50,153 nucleotides of DNA from the NCBI GenBank assembly GCA_022803075.1, contig JAFFTF010000007.1, forward strand, positions 98,815-148,967, given 5' to 3'. Both the position numbers and the translations under genes were made by a program. Below the pieces are notes generated by a model, which searched no databases, was not told the DNA's origin, and saw nothing but the letters and a program-made list of their open reading frames with translations. Positions 40,761 through 49,522 of the stretch are shown here, piece by piece. How positions within the stretch are numbered: position 1 is the stretch's first letter; each line of letters begins with the position of its first letter. The stretch comes from Micrococcales bacterium 31B (GTDB lineage Bacteria; Actinomycetota; Actinomycetes; Actinomycetales; Dermabacteraceae).

Positions 40761-41084
40761 GATAACTCCTTGGGTAAAGCGGGCATTCATCAAAACACGA
40801 GGTTTCGGGCTGATCTCAACGGCAGCCTGTGCCTTGAGCGGTTCATGCGCGCCCGTCAAGCGACGGACAAAACCAGGTGCAGACACATAAAAATACCCGT
40901 CGGTGAAAACGGTTAATGCAAGACTACCAGTGTTCCGGCCTCGCTGTCGCCCCGCGAACCCCCGATTGGGCAGTCACCCGGGTCACATTCTCGCGGGTCC
41001 GCACGCAGGCAGGAGACGACCGGGCCAACTCGGGCCCGCGCGTCCAGTATAAAGACCCGCACCGGGCGGCTCGCGCGCGAGAAT
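40761..41084. other. Divergent upstream region of rpmF and metG
   Basis: No gene is supported. An AT-richer segment (about 40880-40925), with TTTTCA and TATTTTTATG on the minus strand, is the likely rpmF promoter, giving a leader of 100 nt or more. A ribosomal-protein leader RNA is possible but no structure stands out. Confidence 0.4.
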
Positions 41085-41096
41085 TACTATGAACGC
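41085..41096 (+). promoter_or_regulatory. Leaderless -10 element of metG
   Basis: TACTAT, 6 nt, ATG 41097. Confidence 0.5.
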
Positions 41097-42752
41097 ATGG
41101 TTAGCGCAGAATCCACCACCCCCGTGCACGACGCCGCGGCAGGCAAGGCCTTTTACGTCACGACTCCTATTTACTATGTGAGCGCGGCGCCGCACATCGG
41201 CAACGCGTACACGTCGGTGGCGGGTGACTTCTTGACGCGCTGGCATCGACAGCGGCAAGCCCCCGTGTGGTACCTCACCGGCACCGACGAGCACGGCGAA
41301 AAGGTGCTGCGCAGCGCCGAGACGGCGGGCAAAGACCCGCAGTCGTTCACCGATGAGCTCGTGGCGAGCGCCTGGCAACCCATGCTGAACACCGTTGACA
41401 TCGCCAACGACGACTTCATTCGCACGACGCAACCGCGCCACGTGGAGCGCGTGCAGCGCGCCCTTACGGCCTTCTACGAGCGCGGCGACATCTACCTGGG
41501 CGAGTTCGAGGGCCTCTACTGCGTGGGCTGCGAAGAGTTCAAACTGCCGGGCGATCTCGAGCCCGGAGAGGGCGAGTATGAGGGGCAGATGGTCTGCCCC
41601 ATGCACGGCAAGCCGCCGAAGTCCGTGGCCGAGAAGAACTACTTCTTCAAGTTGAGCGCCTACGTCGACAAACTGCTCGCGCACTACGAGGCGAACCGCG
41701 AGTTTGTCGTTCCCGAGAGTTCCTACAACGAGATGGTGTCGTTCATCAAGAGCGACCTGCGCGATCTGTCGATCAGCCGCACCAGCTTTGACTGGGGCAT
41801 TCCCCTGCCGTGGGACCCGGAGCACGTCTGCTACGTGTGGTTTGAGGCCCTGTTGAACTACACGACGGCCGTGGGCCTCTTCGACGAGCCCGGCAGCGAG
41901 GGCGCCGCAAAGTTCGCGGGCACCTGGCCCGCCGACGTGCACCTGGTGGGCAAAGATATCGCCCGGTTCCATTCAGTGACCTGGCCCGCGATGCTCATGT
42001 CGCTCGGCCTCGACCTGCCCAAGCAGATCTTCGCCCACGGCTGGCTGCTGGTTGGCGGCAAGAAAATGAGCAAATCGAAGCTCACGGCGATCTCGCCGAA
42101 CGACATTACTGACGTGTTCGGCTCGGACGCCTACCGGTACTACTTCATGCGCGCCATCACGTTCGGTGGCGACGGCTCCTTCTCGTGGGAGGACCTCGGC
42201 GCGCGCTACAACAACGACCTCGCCAACGGGCTGGGCAACCTCGCCTCGCGTAACGCCGCCATGATTGGCAAATACTTTGGCGGCTCGCTCCCCGCCGCGG
42301 GTGAAGCCACGGCGGCCGAGGCGGCCGTGCGCGAGTTGGCCGAGCAGTCGATCGCGGCGGCTGAGGCGGCGATCGATCGCGTCGCCCTCCATGAGGCCGT
42401 GTCGAGCGTATGGCAGATGGTCGACCGCGCCAACCTCTACATCACCGAGCAGGCGCCCTGGGTGCTGGGCAAGCAAGCAGACCAATTGGTTGACGGGTCG
42501 CGTCTCGCGACCGTGCTCGTCACGGTGAGCGAGTCGTTGCGGGTCATTGCGGTGGGTTTGAACGCCCTCATGCCCAAGGTCAGCGCGCAGTTGTGGGAGA
42601 GCCTCGGTGCACCGGCCGCGCTGGGTTCGCTCGCCGAGCAGCCCATTCAAACCGCCGCAGCGTGGGGGCGGCTGCCCGCCGGCACGCCCATCACGAAGGT
42701 GAACCTGTTCCCACGCATCGACTTGGCCGCGCTCGAGGCCGACGAGGCGTAG
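41097..42752 (+). CDS. metG: Methionyl-tRNA synthetase
   Basis: A 551-residue class I synthetase charging tRNA-Met. 'TTPIYYVSAAPHIGNAYTS' contains the HIGN ATP-binding signature, 'YLTGTDEHGEKV' follows, and the second signature is 'GGKKMSKSK'. A partial zinc-like knuckle ('CVGCEEF' ... 'CPMHG') lies in the connective domain. The C-terminal dimerisation domain of some MetG is absent; the length fits the actinobacterial form. It is followed after 7 bp by tatD. Confidence 0.97.
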   Translation: MVSAESTTPVHDAAAGKAFYVTTPIYYVSAAPHIGNAYTSVAGDFLTRWHRQRQAPVWYLTGTDEHGEKVLRSAETAGKDPQSFTDELVASAWQPMLNTVDIANDDFIRTTQPRHVERVQRALTAFYERGDIYLGEFEGLYCVGCEEFKLPGDLEPGEGEYEGQMVCPMHGKPPKSVAEKNYFFKLSAYVDKLLAHYEANREFVVPESSYNEMVSFIKSDLRDLSISRTSFDWGIPLPWDPEHVCYVWFEALLNYTTAVGLFDEPGSEGAAKFAGTWPADVHLVGKDIARFHSVTWPAMLMSLGLDLPKQIFAHGWLLVGGKKMSKSKLTAISPNDITDVFGSDAYRYYFMRAITFGGDGSFSWEDLGARYNNDLANGLGNLASRNAAMIGKYFGGSLPAAGEATAAEAAVRELAEQSIAAAEAAIDRVALHEAVSSVWQMVDRANLYITEQAPWVLGKQADQLVDGSRLATVLVTVSESLRVIAVGLNALMPKVSAQLWESLGAPAALGSLAEQPIQTAAAWGRLPAGTPITKVNLFPRIDLAALEADEA

Positions 42753-42759
42753 CCGCAGC

Positions 42760-43677
42760 ATGTGCGCCGAACCGATTCGCGAACGCAAGGGCAACAGCGC
42801 CAAGAACTCCCGCGACCTCACGTGGCCACCGGTGCCCGAGGCGTTGCCGCACCCCGTCGTCGACAACCACACGCACTTCGACATCCGCGACGGCAGCGTC
42901 GAGTTCTCGATCCGTGCGCGGCTCGACCAGGCCGCCGCCGTCGGGGTGCCGCGCGCGGTGCAGATCGGCTGCGACCTCGACTCGGCGCGGTGGACGGCAC
43001 AGATGGTAGAAGGGTTCCCCGAGCTCGTCGCGGGCGTTGCGATTCACCCCAATGAGGCGCCCCTGCACGCGCGGGGCCACGATCATGCCGGGCGTCCGCT
43101 CGTATCGCTCGACGAGGCGCTGCACGAGATCGAGGCGCTGCTGGGCAGCACCCCCAAGATGCGGGTCGTGGGCGAGACAGGTCTCGACTACTTCAGGACC
43201 TCCAGAAAAGACGCTGCGGCGCTGGCCGCGCAGGCCGACAGTTTTCGCGCCCACATCGCCCTCGCGAAAAAGCACGGCCTCGCGCTGCAAATTCACGATC
43301 GCGACGCGCATGCCGACGTCCTCAGAATCCTGCGCGAGGAGGGCGCGCCCGAACGCACCGTATTTCATTGCTATTCGGGGGACGCCGAGATGGCCCGTGA
43401 ATGCGTCGAGGCCGGATATTTTCTCTCCTTCGCGGGCACGGTCACGTTCAAGTCGGCCAGGGACCTGCGCGAAGCGGTGGTGGTGACGCCCCTCGCGCAG
43501 ATGCTCGTCGAAACCGACGCGCCGTACCTGACGCCGGAACCGTTCCGGGGGCGTCCCAACGCCTCGTATCTCGTGCCGCATACCCTGCGACTGCTGGCCG
43601 ACCTGAAGGACGTCCCCCTCGAGCACGCATGCCGCGAGATCGAGGCGACCAGCGAGCGGGTCTACGGCGCCTGGTAG
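42760..43677 (+). CDS. tatD: TatD family metal-dependent deoxyribonuclease
   Basis: A 305-residue TIM-barrel hydrolase. Metal ligands are in the expected places: 'VVDNHTHFD' (HxH), 'VVGETGLDYF' (Glu), 'LQIHDRDAH' (His), 'VFHCYSG' (His) and 'LVETDAPYLTP' (Asp). TatD enzymes act as 3'-5' exonucleases in DNA repair and turnover. It lies 7 bp after metG in the conserved actinobacterial order and is probably co-transcribed with it. Confidence 0.94.
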   Translation: MCAEPIRERKGNSAKNSRDLTWPPVPEALPHPVVDNHTHFDIRDGSVEFSIRARLDQAAAVGVPRAVQIGCDLDSARWTAQMVEGFPELVAGVAIHPNEAPLHARGHDHAGRPLVSLDEALHEIEALLGSTPKMRVVGETGLDYFRTSRKDAAALAAQADSFRAHIALAKKHGLALQIHDRDAHADVLRILREEGAPERTVFHCYSGDAEMARECVEAGYFLSFAGTVTFKSARDLREAVVVTPLAQMLVETDAPYLTPEPFRGRPNASYLVPHTLRLLADLKDVPLEHACREIEATSERVYGAW

Positions 43678-43730
43678 GGACTATGCGTTGCGAGTATCGT
43701 CACCTGTGACCGATCAGATTCCGGATTACG

Positions 43731-43753
43731 GGTAACTCGCGTTACCGTATAAA
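43731..43753 (+). promoter_or_regulatory. Promoter and GGTAAC-GTTACC dyad of the DUF348/G5 gene
   Basis: A perfect inverted repeat GGTAAC-TCGC-GTTACC (43731-43746) lies directly before -10 TATAAA (43748-43753), with ATG 8 nt further on. The dyad resembles sites reported for MtrA/GlnR-type regulators; which one binds is not known. Confidence 0.5.
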
Positions 43754-43761
43754 GCGTAGTT

Positions 43762-45135
43762 ATGTCACGCGGGGCGATTGCCCCCGCCGCCCGCCTCGCG
43801 GTGCAGACCCAAAGACAAGGTTTCTCGTTGGTAGATTTCATGAAGTCCAAGCCCGTGCGATACGCCTCGTTTGGTGTGATCATCGCAGGGCTGGTCGGCG
43901 GCGTCACCGTGTACAACGTCTCGCGCGATGAGGTCAACGTAATCGTTGATGGCGAACGCATCGCGGTGCGCACCCACGCGCGCGATGTCCAGGGCGTGCT
44001 CGACGCGGCCGGCATTGCGGTCGACGCCGACGACAGCGTGGTGCCTCCGCTGCGCGACCGGATGCTGAGCGGCGCGACGGTCACGGTCAAGCACGCTCGC
44101 GACCTGCGGATCGACATGGACGGCGAAGTGGTCACCAAACTGACCACGGCCGAGACGCTCGGCGAGGCGATTGCCGAACTGAATCTGCGCTCCGAGCCGG
44201 CCACCTTCTCGCTGCCCGACAGTGCCGCGATTCCCGTCTCGGGCCTCGATGTGGTCATGACGGGCGCTAAGACCGTGCGCATTGCGGTGGACGGCACCGT
44301 GCAGGAGATCAAGACCGAACAACCCACCGTGGGGACGGTGCTGGAAGCCGCGAAGATCGTGCTCGAACCCACCGACATCGTGAGCGCGCCACTCGATTCG
44401 ACCGTCCGCGCCGACCAGCTGGTCACCATCACGCGCGTGAAGAGCGTTCAGGCCACGAGCACAGAAGAGGTCGGCTTCACGACCATCCAGGAGGATGACC
44501 CCACCAAGTTCGCCGACGAGAAGGCCGTCGTCGTGCCGGGCAAGCCCGGCGTGCTCACCACCACCTATACCTCCATCACGGTCAATGGCGCGGCCATCTC
44601 GCGCGGTGTGCTCTCGCAAAACGTGACGACGGCACCCGTGCAGCAGCTCGAGCGCAAGGGTACGCGCGTCAAGCCCGTAGTGCTCGCCCCCGGCCAGGTC
44701 ATCACGTCGGTCGACCCGACGACGCCCCTGCCGGGCGCCACGCTCGGCACCAACCCGGACGGCACGGTCTCGACGACCGACAGCCCGACCACGGTGGCCG
44801 CCCCGTCGGCGAACGCGTTCCTGCAAAACCCCACCGAGGTCAAGGCGTTCGCGAAGCAGCTGATGGCGTCGCAGTACGGTTGGGGAGATGACCAGTACCA
44901 GTGCCTCAATAACCTGTGGGAGAAGGAGTCGAACTGGCGCTGGAACGCCGACAACCCCTCCTCCGATGCTTATGGCATTCCGCAGTCACTGCCCGGCAGC
45001 AAGATGGCGGCGGCCGGTGCCGACTGGGCGAACAACGGCGCGACCCAGGTGCGTTGGGGGCTCGACTACATCAAGGGCCGCTACGGCGTTCCCTGCAGCG
45101 CGTGGGGCCACTCGCAGAGAGTGAACTGGTACTAA
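43762..45135 (+). CDS. RpfB-like DUF348/G5 protein with lysozyme-like C-terminal domain
   Basis: A 457-residue secreted or anchored wall protein: basic N-terminus, one membrane segment ('ASFGVIIAGLVGGVTVY'), three DUF348 domains (about 55-112, 113-170, 171-228), a G5 domain (about 230-305), a Pro/Thr linker, and a C-terminal domain with 'LNNLWEKESNWRWNADNPSS' and 'AYGIPQSLPGSKM'. That last part belongs to the soluble-lytic-transglycosylase/aggregation-factor group, with Glu in 'KESNW' as the catalytic acid, and is not a classical Rpf domain. Genome position (between tatD and rsmA) is that of rpfB in mycobacteria, so it likely fills the same wall-remodelling role. Start ATG 43762; probably leaderless. 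Confidence 0.9.
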   Translation: MSRGAIAPAARLAVQTQRQGFSLVDFMKSKPVRYASFGVIIAGLVGGVTVYNVSRDEVNVIVDGERIAVRTHARDVQGVLDAAGIAVDADDSVVPPLRDRMLSGATVTVKHARDLRIDMDGEVVTKLTTAETLGEAIAELNLRSEPATFSLPDSAAIPVSGLDVVMTGAKTVRIAVDGTVQEIKTEQPTVGTVLEAAKIVLEPTDIVSAPLDSTVRADQLVTITRVKSVQATSTEEVGFTTIQEDDPTKFADEKAVVVPGKPGVLTTTYTSITVNGAAISRGVLSQNVTTAPVQQLERKGTRVKPVVLAPGQVITSVDPTTPLPGATLGTNPDGTVSTTDSPTTVAAPSANAFLQNPTEVKAFAKQLMASQYGWGDDQYQCLNNLWEKESNWRWNADNPSSDAYGIPQSLPGSKMAAAGADWANNGATQVRWGLDYIKGRYGVPCSAWGHSQRVNWY

Positions 45136-45139
45136 GCCG

Positions 45140-46030
45140 ATGGGCGACGTGCAGTTGCTCGGCCCCGCCGAGATCCGCGAACTCGCGGGAGCCCACAACG
45201 TGCGACCCACCAAGACGTGGGGCCAAAACTTCGTGGTCGACGCCAACACGGTGCGCCTCATCGTGCGCAAGGCCGGGGTCACCGCCGACGATCACGTGAT
45301 CGAGGTGGGCCCCGGGCTGGGCTCCCTGACCCTCGCGCTGCTGGAGGCGGCCCGGGCCGTGACGGTGATCGAGATTGATCCGGGGCTCGCCGCGGCATTG
45401 CCCGCCACCATTGCCCGGTTCGCACCCTCGCGCGCCGCCAACCTGCGCGTCATTCATGAGGACGCCCTGCAGGTCACCGAGATTCCCGAGCCCGAGACGG
45501 CGCCCGGGCTTCCGCCCACGGTGCTGGTCGCAAACCTGCCCTACAACGTCTCCGTACCCGTGCTCCTGACCATTTTGGAACGCTTCGGCAGCGTGCAGCG
45601 CGGCCTCGTCATGGTGCAGGCCGAGGTCGCCGACCGCCTCGCGGCGCCCCCCGGCTCGAAGACCTACGGCGTGCCCAGCGCCAAGGCGGCCTGGTATGCC
45701 AAGGTGGACCGCGCGGCGTCCATCGGTCGCAACGTATTCTGGCCCGCCCCCAATGTCGATTCGGCGCTCACGGCGTTCGAGCGGCGCGAGCCGCCTTCCA
45801 CCCGTGCCACTCGAGAAAACACCTTTCGCGTGATCGACGCGGCGTTCGCCCAGCGGCGCAAGACGATGCGTGCGGCCCTCAGCGGCCTCGCCGGCGGCGG
45901 GGTGGCGGCCGAGTCGGCGCTCGTCGCCGCGGGCCTTGACCCCCGCATTCGCGGCGAGCAACTCGGAATCGTGCAGTTCGCGGCGCTCGCGGAGGCGCTG
46001 CAAGACGCGGGGGTGCTGAGCGCACCATGA
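45140..46030 (+). CDS. rsmA: 16S rRNA dimethyladenosine transferase
   Basis: This 296-residue SAM-dependent enzyme (KsgA) dimethylates A1518 and A1519 in 16S rRNA. 'KTWGQNFVVDANT' is the N-terminal substrate segment, 'VIEVGPGLGSLTLALL' the SAM loop, 'VIEIDPGLAAAL' the acidic ribose contact, and 'VANLPYNVSVPVL' the catalytic NLPY motif. The stop overlaps the ispE start by 4 bp (ATGA), so translation is coupled. Confidence 0.96.
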   Translation: MGDVQLLGPAEIRELAGAHNVRPTKTWGQNFVVDANTVRLIVRKAGVTADDHVIEVGPGLGSLTLALLEAARAVTVIEIDPGLAAALPATIARFAPSRAANLRVIHEDALQVTEIPEPETAPGLPPTVLVANLPYNVSVPVLLTILERFGSVQRGLVMVQAEVADRLAAPPGSKTYGVPSAKAAWYAKVDRAASIGRNVFWPAPNVDSALTAFERREPPSTRATRENTFRVIDAAFAQRRKTMRAALSGLAGGGVAAESALVAAGLDPRIRGEQLGIVQFAALAEALQDAGVLSAP

Positions 46031-46920
46031 CCGCCCCCGTCAAGGTGCGGGCCCCCGGCAAGGTCAATCTCGCGTTGCGCGTGGGCGGCCTCGACGAGCG
46101 CGGCTTTCACCCGCTTACCACGGTATTTCACGCAGTCTCCCTGTTCGAAGACGTCACGGTGCGGCCCGCGGCGGCCTTCTCGGTGCGCGCCTCGGGGGCC
46201 AGGGTTCCCCTCGACGAGACGAACCTCGCGATGCGCGCCGCTCGGGCGCTCGCTGCGGTGGCGGGGGAGCGCGCGACGCCCGTCGCCATCGAACTCGCCA
46301 AGGGCGTTCCGGTCGCGGGCGGCATGGCGGGCGGTTCCGCCGACGCCGCCGCCACCCTCGTCGCCTGCTCGGCACTGTGGGGCCTCGACTGGGACCGCGA
46401 ACGACTGTTGGAGGTGGCGGCGACGCTCGGCTCGGACGTCGGGTTCCCCCTCTACGGCGAGTCCGCCCTCGGCCGTGGCTACGGCAACGATCTCACTCCC
46501 TTGCCCACGCGCGGGGACTTCACGTGGGTGTTCGCCCTGCAACGGGAGGGCCTCTCGACGCCCGCCGTGTTTCGGGAGTTCGATGCTCTCTACCCCGGCC
46601 GCTCACCGATCGCGCCCGACGTCGACCCGGCGCTCGCCGCGGCCCTCGCGGGCGGTGACCCCGTGGCCCTGGGCACCCTGCTCACGAATGATTTGCAGCC
46701 CGCGGCGCTGAGCGTGCGTCCGGACCTCGAGGGCGTTCTCGCCCTCGCCCTCGCCGAGGGCGCCGCCGGTGCTATTGTGTCGGGCTCAGGCCCCACCATT
46801 GCGGCCCTCGCGACCAGCACAGCGGTCGCGGACGCCATAACGGCCCGCTGGCACGACCACCCCGGTGTGGCCGGGGTGCGGCGGGCCCGCGGCGGGGCCG
46901 CTGGGGCGCACGTCATCTAA
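46027..46920 (+). CDS. ispE: 4-diphosphocytidyl-2-C-methyl-D-erythritol kinase
   Basis: A 297-residue GHMP kinase of the non-mevalonate isoprenoid pathway. 'RAPGKVNLALRVGGL' carries the N-terminal Lys-Asn pair, 'GVPVAGGMAGGSADAAATL' is the ATP-binding GHMP loop, and 'VSGSGPTIAAL' is the third GHMP motif. The catalytic Asp is in 'LGSDVGFPLYG'. It is translationally coupled to rsmA, as in most actinobacteria. Confidence 0.96.
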   Translation: MTAPVKVRAPGKVNLALRVGGLDERGFHPLTTVFHAVSLFEDVTVRPAAAFSVRASGARVPLDETNLAMRAARALAAVAGERATPVAIELAKGVPVAGGMAGGSADAAATLVACSALWGLDWDRERLLEVAATLGSDVGFPLYGESALGRGYGNDLTPLPTRGDFTWVFALQREGLSTPAVFREFDALYPGRSPIAPDVDPALAAALAGGDPVALGTLLTNDLQPAALSVRPDLEGVLALALAEGAAGAIVSGSGPTIAALATSTAVADAITARWHDHPGVAGVRRARGGAAGAHVI

Positions 46921-46945
46921 TCCGCATCGTCTGCGAGGAGCCACC

Positions 46946-47722
46946 ATGAGTGCCTATTTCACGCGCGAAAGCGACACCCGATTCGGTGCCACGGCCAACT
47001 TGGAGGGCGCGTGGAGCACCACCGAGCAGCACATCGCACCCTCCCTCGGGCTGATCGCACACTGCATCGAACGCGATAGCGTCGCCCGCCGCGGCGACGG
47101 TGCCTTGCAGGTGCTGCGCATGTCGTACGACATTCTCGGTACGGTGCCCCTCGAAGCGGTGGACGTGCAGGTGAGCCTGTTAAGGCCGGGGCGCACGATT
47201 GAGTTGGTGGAGGCGCGGCTCACGCACGGCGAGCGCACCATCGTGATCGCTCGCGCGTGGCTTTCCGAGCGCTACGACACGCAGGAGATCGCCGGTTCCG
47301 CGCTCGAGCCGCTGCCCCCTCGCGACGCCATGCAGCCGTGGGAGTCGAGCTCGACCTGGCCCGGGAAGTTCATTAGCACCATCGAGGGGTATCGCGACGC
47401 GACCGAACCGGGGCGGGGCCGGTTCTGGTTGCGCAGCAGCCTCGCGCTGCTGGCGGGAGAGCCGATCGGTGCCGTGGCCCGCGCCCTGGCGCTCGTGGAC
47501 GTCGCCAACGGCGTCGTGCCGCGCACGTCGCCCAATGACGTGAGGTTTCCCAATCTTGACCTGACGGTGCACCTTACGCGTGCGCCGCGCGGAGAATGGC
47601 TAGGCTTCGACACACGCGTGACGTTCGGCCCCACGGGGGCGGGGCTCACGCACAGCATCCTGCACGATGAGGCCGGGCCCCTGGGTTCGGTGGCGCAGAC
47701 TCTCACGGTGAGGCCGTTTTAA
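46946..47722 (+). CDS. Thioesterase family protein (TesB-like double hotdog)
   Basis: A 258-residue protein shaped like actinobacterial acyl-CoA thioesterase-like proteins: 'LEGAWSTTEQHIAPSLGLIAHCIER' type N-terminal hotdog, 'MSYDILGTVPLEAVDVQV' and 'VRFPNLDLTVHL...GEWLGFDTRV' in the second hotdog. The substrate is unknown. ATG 46946 has GAGGAG 6 nt upstream. It follows ispE by 25 bp and precedes the hydrolase-RidA fusion by 1 bp, so the three are probably co-transcribed. Confidence 0.85.
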   Translation: MSAYFTRESDTRFGATANLEGAWSTTEQHIAPSLGLIAHCIERDSVARRGDGALQVLRMSYDILGTVPLEAVDVQVSLLRPGRTIELVEARLTHGERTIVIARAWLSERYDTQEIAGSALEPLPPRDAMQPWESSSTWPGKFISTIEGYRDATEPGRGRFWLRSSLALLAGEPIGAVARALALVDVANGVVPRTSPNDVRFPNLDLTVHLTRAPRGEWLGFDTRVTFGPTGAGLTHSILHDEAGPLGSVAQTLTVRPF

Positions 47723-47723
47723 C

Positions 47724-49010
47724 ATGCTGACCGAGCACACCCTCCGCACCCCCGACGGCGCCGACCTGTGGTGGGCCGAGACCGCCCGCCCCCGCGCGGG
47801 GGCGCCCGATCTGCTGCTCATCGCGGGGCAGGCGACGACGCACCGCAGTTGGCTGCACGTGCTGGGCGATCTCACGGGCGCGTTCCGCGTGATCCTCTTC
47901 GATCACCGCGGCGTGGGGCAGAGCACCCTCGGCGGGCGCGAGGCCTTCACGACGCGAGAACTGGCCGCCGACGCGCTGGGCATTCTGGACGCCGCGGGGT
48001 CGGGTTCGGCCTGCGTGTACGGGCATTCGATGGGCGGGCGGATCGCGCAGTGGCTGGCTATCGATCATCCCGAACGCGTGTCGCGACTCGTGCTCGCGAG
48101 CACCACCGGGGGTGATGCGGGAGGGGTGCCGCGCGAGCGGGAGGCGAGCACCATCATGGCGTCGGGTAACGCCGCACGCATGGAGCCGCTCTTCTTTGGG
48201 CCGGAGTTTCGGGCGGAGCATGCGGAGGTGGTGTGCGATTTCTTTGCCCGAGACGCAGCGATTCCCGTGCGCCGAGCCTATTTCGAGGCGAGTCGGTCGC
48301 ACGATGCGTGGGACGACTTGGGGCGTATCGCGGCCCCGACGCTCGTCGTGCATGGGGCTGATGACCACGTGACTCCCGTGGGCAATGCGCGGCGGGTAGC
48401 CGAGGCGATCTCGGGCGCGGAACTCCACATCGAGCCCGGCCAGGCGCATTGCCCCAACCTGGAGTCGGCCGCGGTGCGCGCTCGCGTGGCTGCGTGGCTG
48501 GCCGCAGGGGAGGCAGAAGTTTCGGAGGTGCCCGACCCGGTGGAGGTGCCCGCCCCGGTGGAGGTGCCCGCCCGAATGGAGGTGCCCGACCCGGTGGAGG
48601 ACCACGGCACGGTCCGCATTCGCCGCCTCCGCCCCGCCGGGCTCGTCTCAAGCCCAGCATTTAGCCACGTCGCGGTCGTGCCGCCGGGAGCCACCACCGT
48701 GTACGTCGGCGGTCAGAACGCCGTCAATGAACGGGGCGAACTCGTGGGAGGCGGCGACGCGGCGGCTCAGGCCCGGCAGGCGCTGAACAATGCGCGCGTG
48801 GCCCTCGCCGCAGCCGGGGCGTCGCTCGCGGACGTCTTGCAGTGGACGGTGCTGTTCGCCTCGGGGGTCGATGCCAACGCGGCCTACCTTGCCATCGCGG
48901 CCGACCTCGCGTCCCCCGAACCACCACTTGTGACCGCGGCGCACGTTGAGGCCCTCGGCGTGCCCGGGGCCCTGCTCGAGATCAGCGCGGTGGCCGCGAT
49001 TTTTCGTTAG
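47724..49010 (+). CDS. Alpha/beta hydrolase - RidA fusion protein
   Basis: A 428-residue two-domain protein. Residues about 1-262 are an alpha/beta hydrolase with the oxyanion region 'ILFDHRGVGQS', nucleophile elbow 'YGHSMGGRIAQ' (Ser), acid in 'VVHGADDHVTP' and His in 'GQAHCPNLES'. A linker of repeated 'EVPDPV/EVPAPV' units (about 268-292) leads to a RidA/YjgF domain (about 295-428): 'VAVVPPGATTVYVGGQNAV', 'AQARQALNNARVALAAAGA', 'HVEALGVPGALLEISAVA'. RidA proteins hydrolyse reactive enamine/imine intermediates; the usual catalytic Arg lies in a different context here ('VPGALLEI' lacks it), so activity of this half is uncertain. The fusion is unusual. Confidence 0.88.
   Translation: MLTEHTLRTPDGADLWWAETARPRAGAPDLLLIAGQATTHRSWLHVLGDLTGAFRVILFDHRGVGQSTLGGREAFTTRELAADALGILDAAGSGSACVYGHSMGGRIAQWLAIDHPERVSRLVLASTTGGDAGGVPREREASTIMASGNAARMEPLFFGPEFRAEHAEVVCDFFARDAAIPVRRAYFEASRSHDAWDDLGRIAAPTLVVHGADDHVTPVGNARRVAEAISGAELHIEPGQAHCPNLESAAVRARVAAWLAAGEAEVSEVPDPVEVPAPVEVPARMEVPDPVEDHGTVRIRRLRPAGLVSSPAFSHVAVVPPGATTVYVGGQNAVNERGELVGGGDAAAQARQALNNARVALAAAGASLADVLQWTVLFASGVDANAAYLAIAADLASPEPPLVTAAHVEALGVPGALLEISAVAAIFR
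48525..48596 (+). repeat. Four 18-bp repeats encoding the inter-domain linker
   Basis: GAGGTGCCCGACCCGGTG and three close copies encode Glu-Val-Pro-x-Pro-Val units between the hydrolase and RidA domains. Confidence 0.9.
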
Positions 49011-49049
49011 CGCCCCGCAGCGAACACTCGCCGCTGCCCGGCCGCGGCT

Positions 49050-49343
49050 CTAGTTTTCGAGCGCGAACCGCATGCTCTGGTCGAAGACGCTCGTGAGTCG
49101 CGCGGCAAAGGCGGCGGTCATGTGGGTCTTGTCGCGATACACCACCAGGGCATCCGACACGATGGGGCATGTGCCGTCGGTGCAGGTGAGATCGCTTAGC
49201 GGGAGGTACGTCGCGTGGCCGGCCAGTGCGATGCGTTGGTCAAGGTCGCGAAAGCGTGGGGCCCGTGCAGCGTCACGTTTGACGCTACACGGCGAAGCGT
49301 CTTCGAGATGCTCCCCGATGCACTCTGTGAAGTGTCGAGACAT
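49050..49343 (-). pseudogene. C-terminal remnant of an SGNH-type membrane acyltransferase
   Basis: On the minus strand the frame reads 'ECIGEHLEDASPCSVKRDAA' and ends 'LVVYRDKTHMTAAFAARL', the end of the SGNH domain of OafA-like acyltransferases, where 'DxxH' supplies the catalytic Asp-His pair. The membrane part and most of the SGNH domain are missing. The open frame is interrupted at its 5' side by a GTGTCGAGACATC hairpin that looks like an insertion-sequence end, and no acyltransferase sequence follows beyond it. Confidence 0.65.
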
Positions 49344-49377
49344 CGTTCCTTGATGTCTCGGCACTTTTCTTTGTTTT
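49331..49377 (+). repeat. Strong hairpin with T-run, probable IS481-type end
   Basis: AGTGTCGAGACATC pairs with GATGTCTCGGCACT (one G-T) around GTTCCTT, followed by TTTCTTTGTTTTG. Such ATGTCTCGACA hairpins commonly mark the end of IS481-family elements in actinobacteria; it would also act as a terminator. Confidence 0.5.
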
Positions 49378-49394
49378 GACGCGGGGGTGTGTCG

Positions 49395-49500
49395 CATCAT
49401 CGTTCCGTTTTTTGGGGTCGTTCACTGTGTGGTGGGCGGCCTTTTGTGCTGGTAGTTGGTGTTGGGGTTGAGGGTGTGTTCGGCGATGATGGGAATGCTA
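49395..49500 (-). mobile_element. Possible C-terminal tail of an IS481-like transposase
   Basis: The minus strand reads 'IAEHTLNPNTNYQHKRP', similar to the end of IS481-type transposases, between the hairpin at 49331-49377 and the IS3-like remnant. Short and weakly supported. Confidence 0.35.
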
Positions 49501-49522
49501 AAGGCCTGGTTGACTCGTTTCC

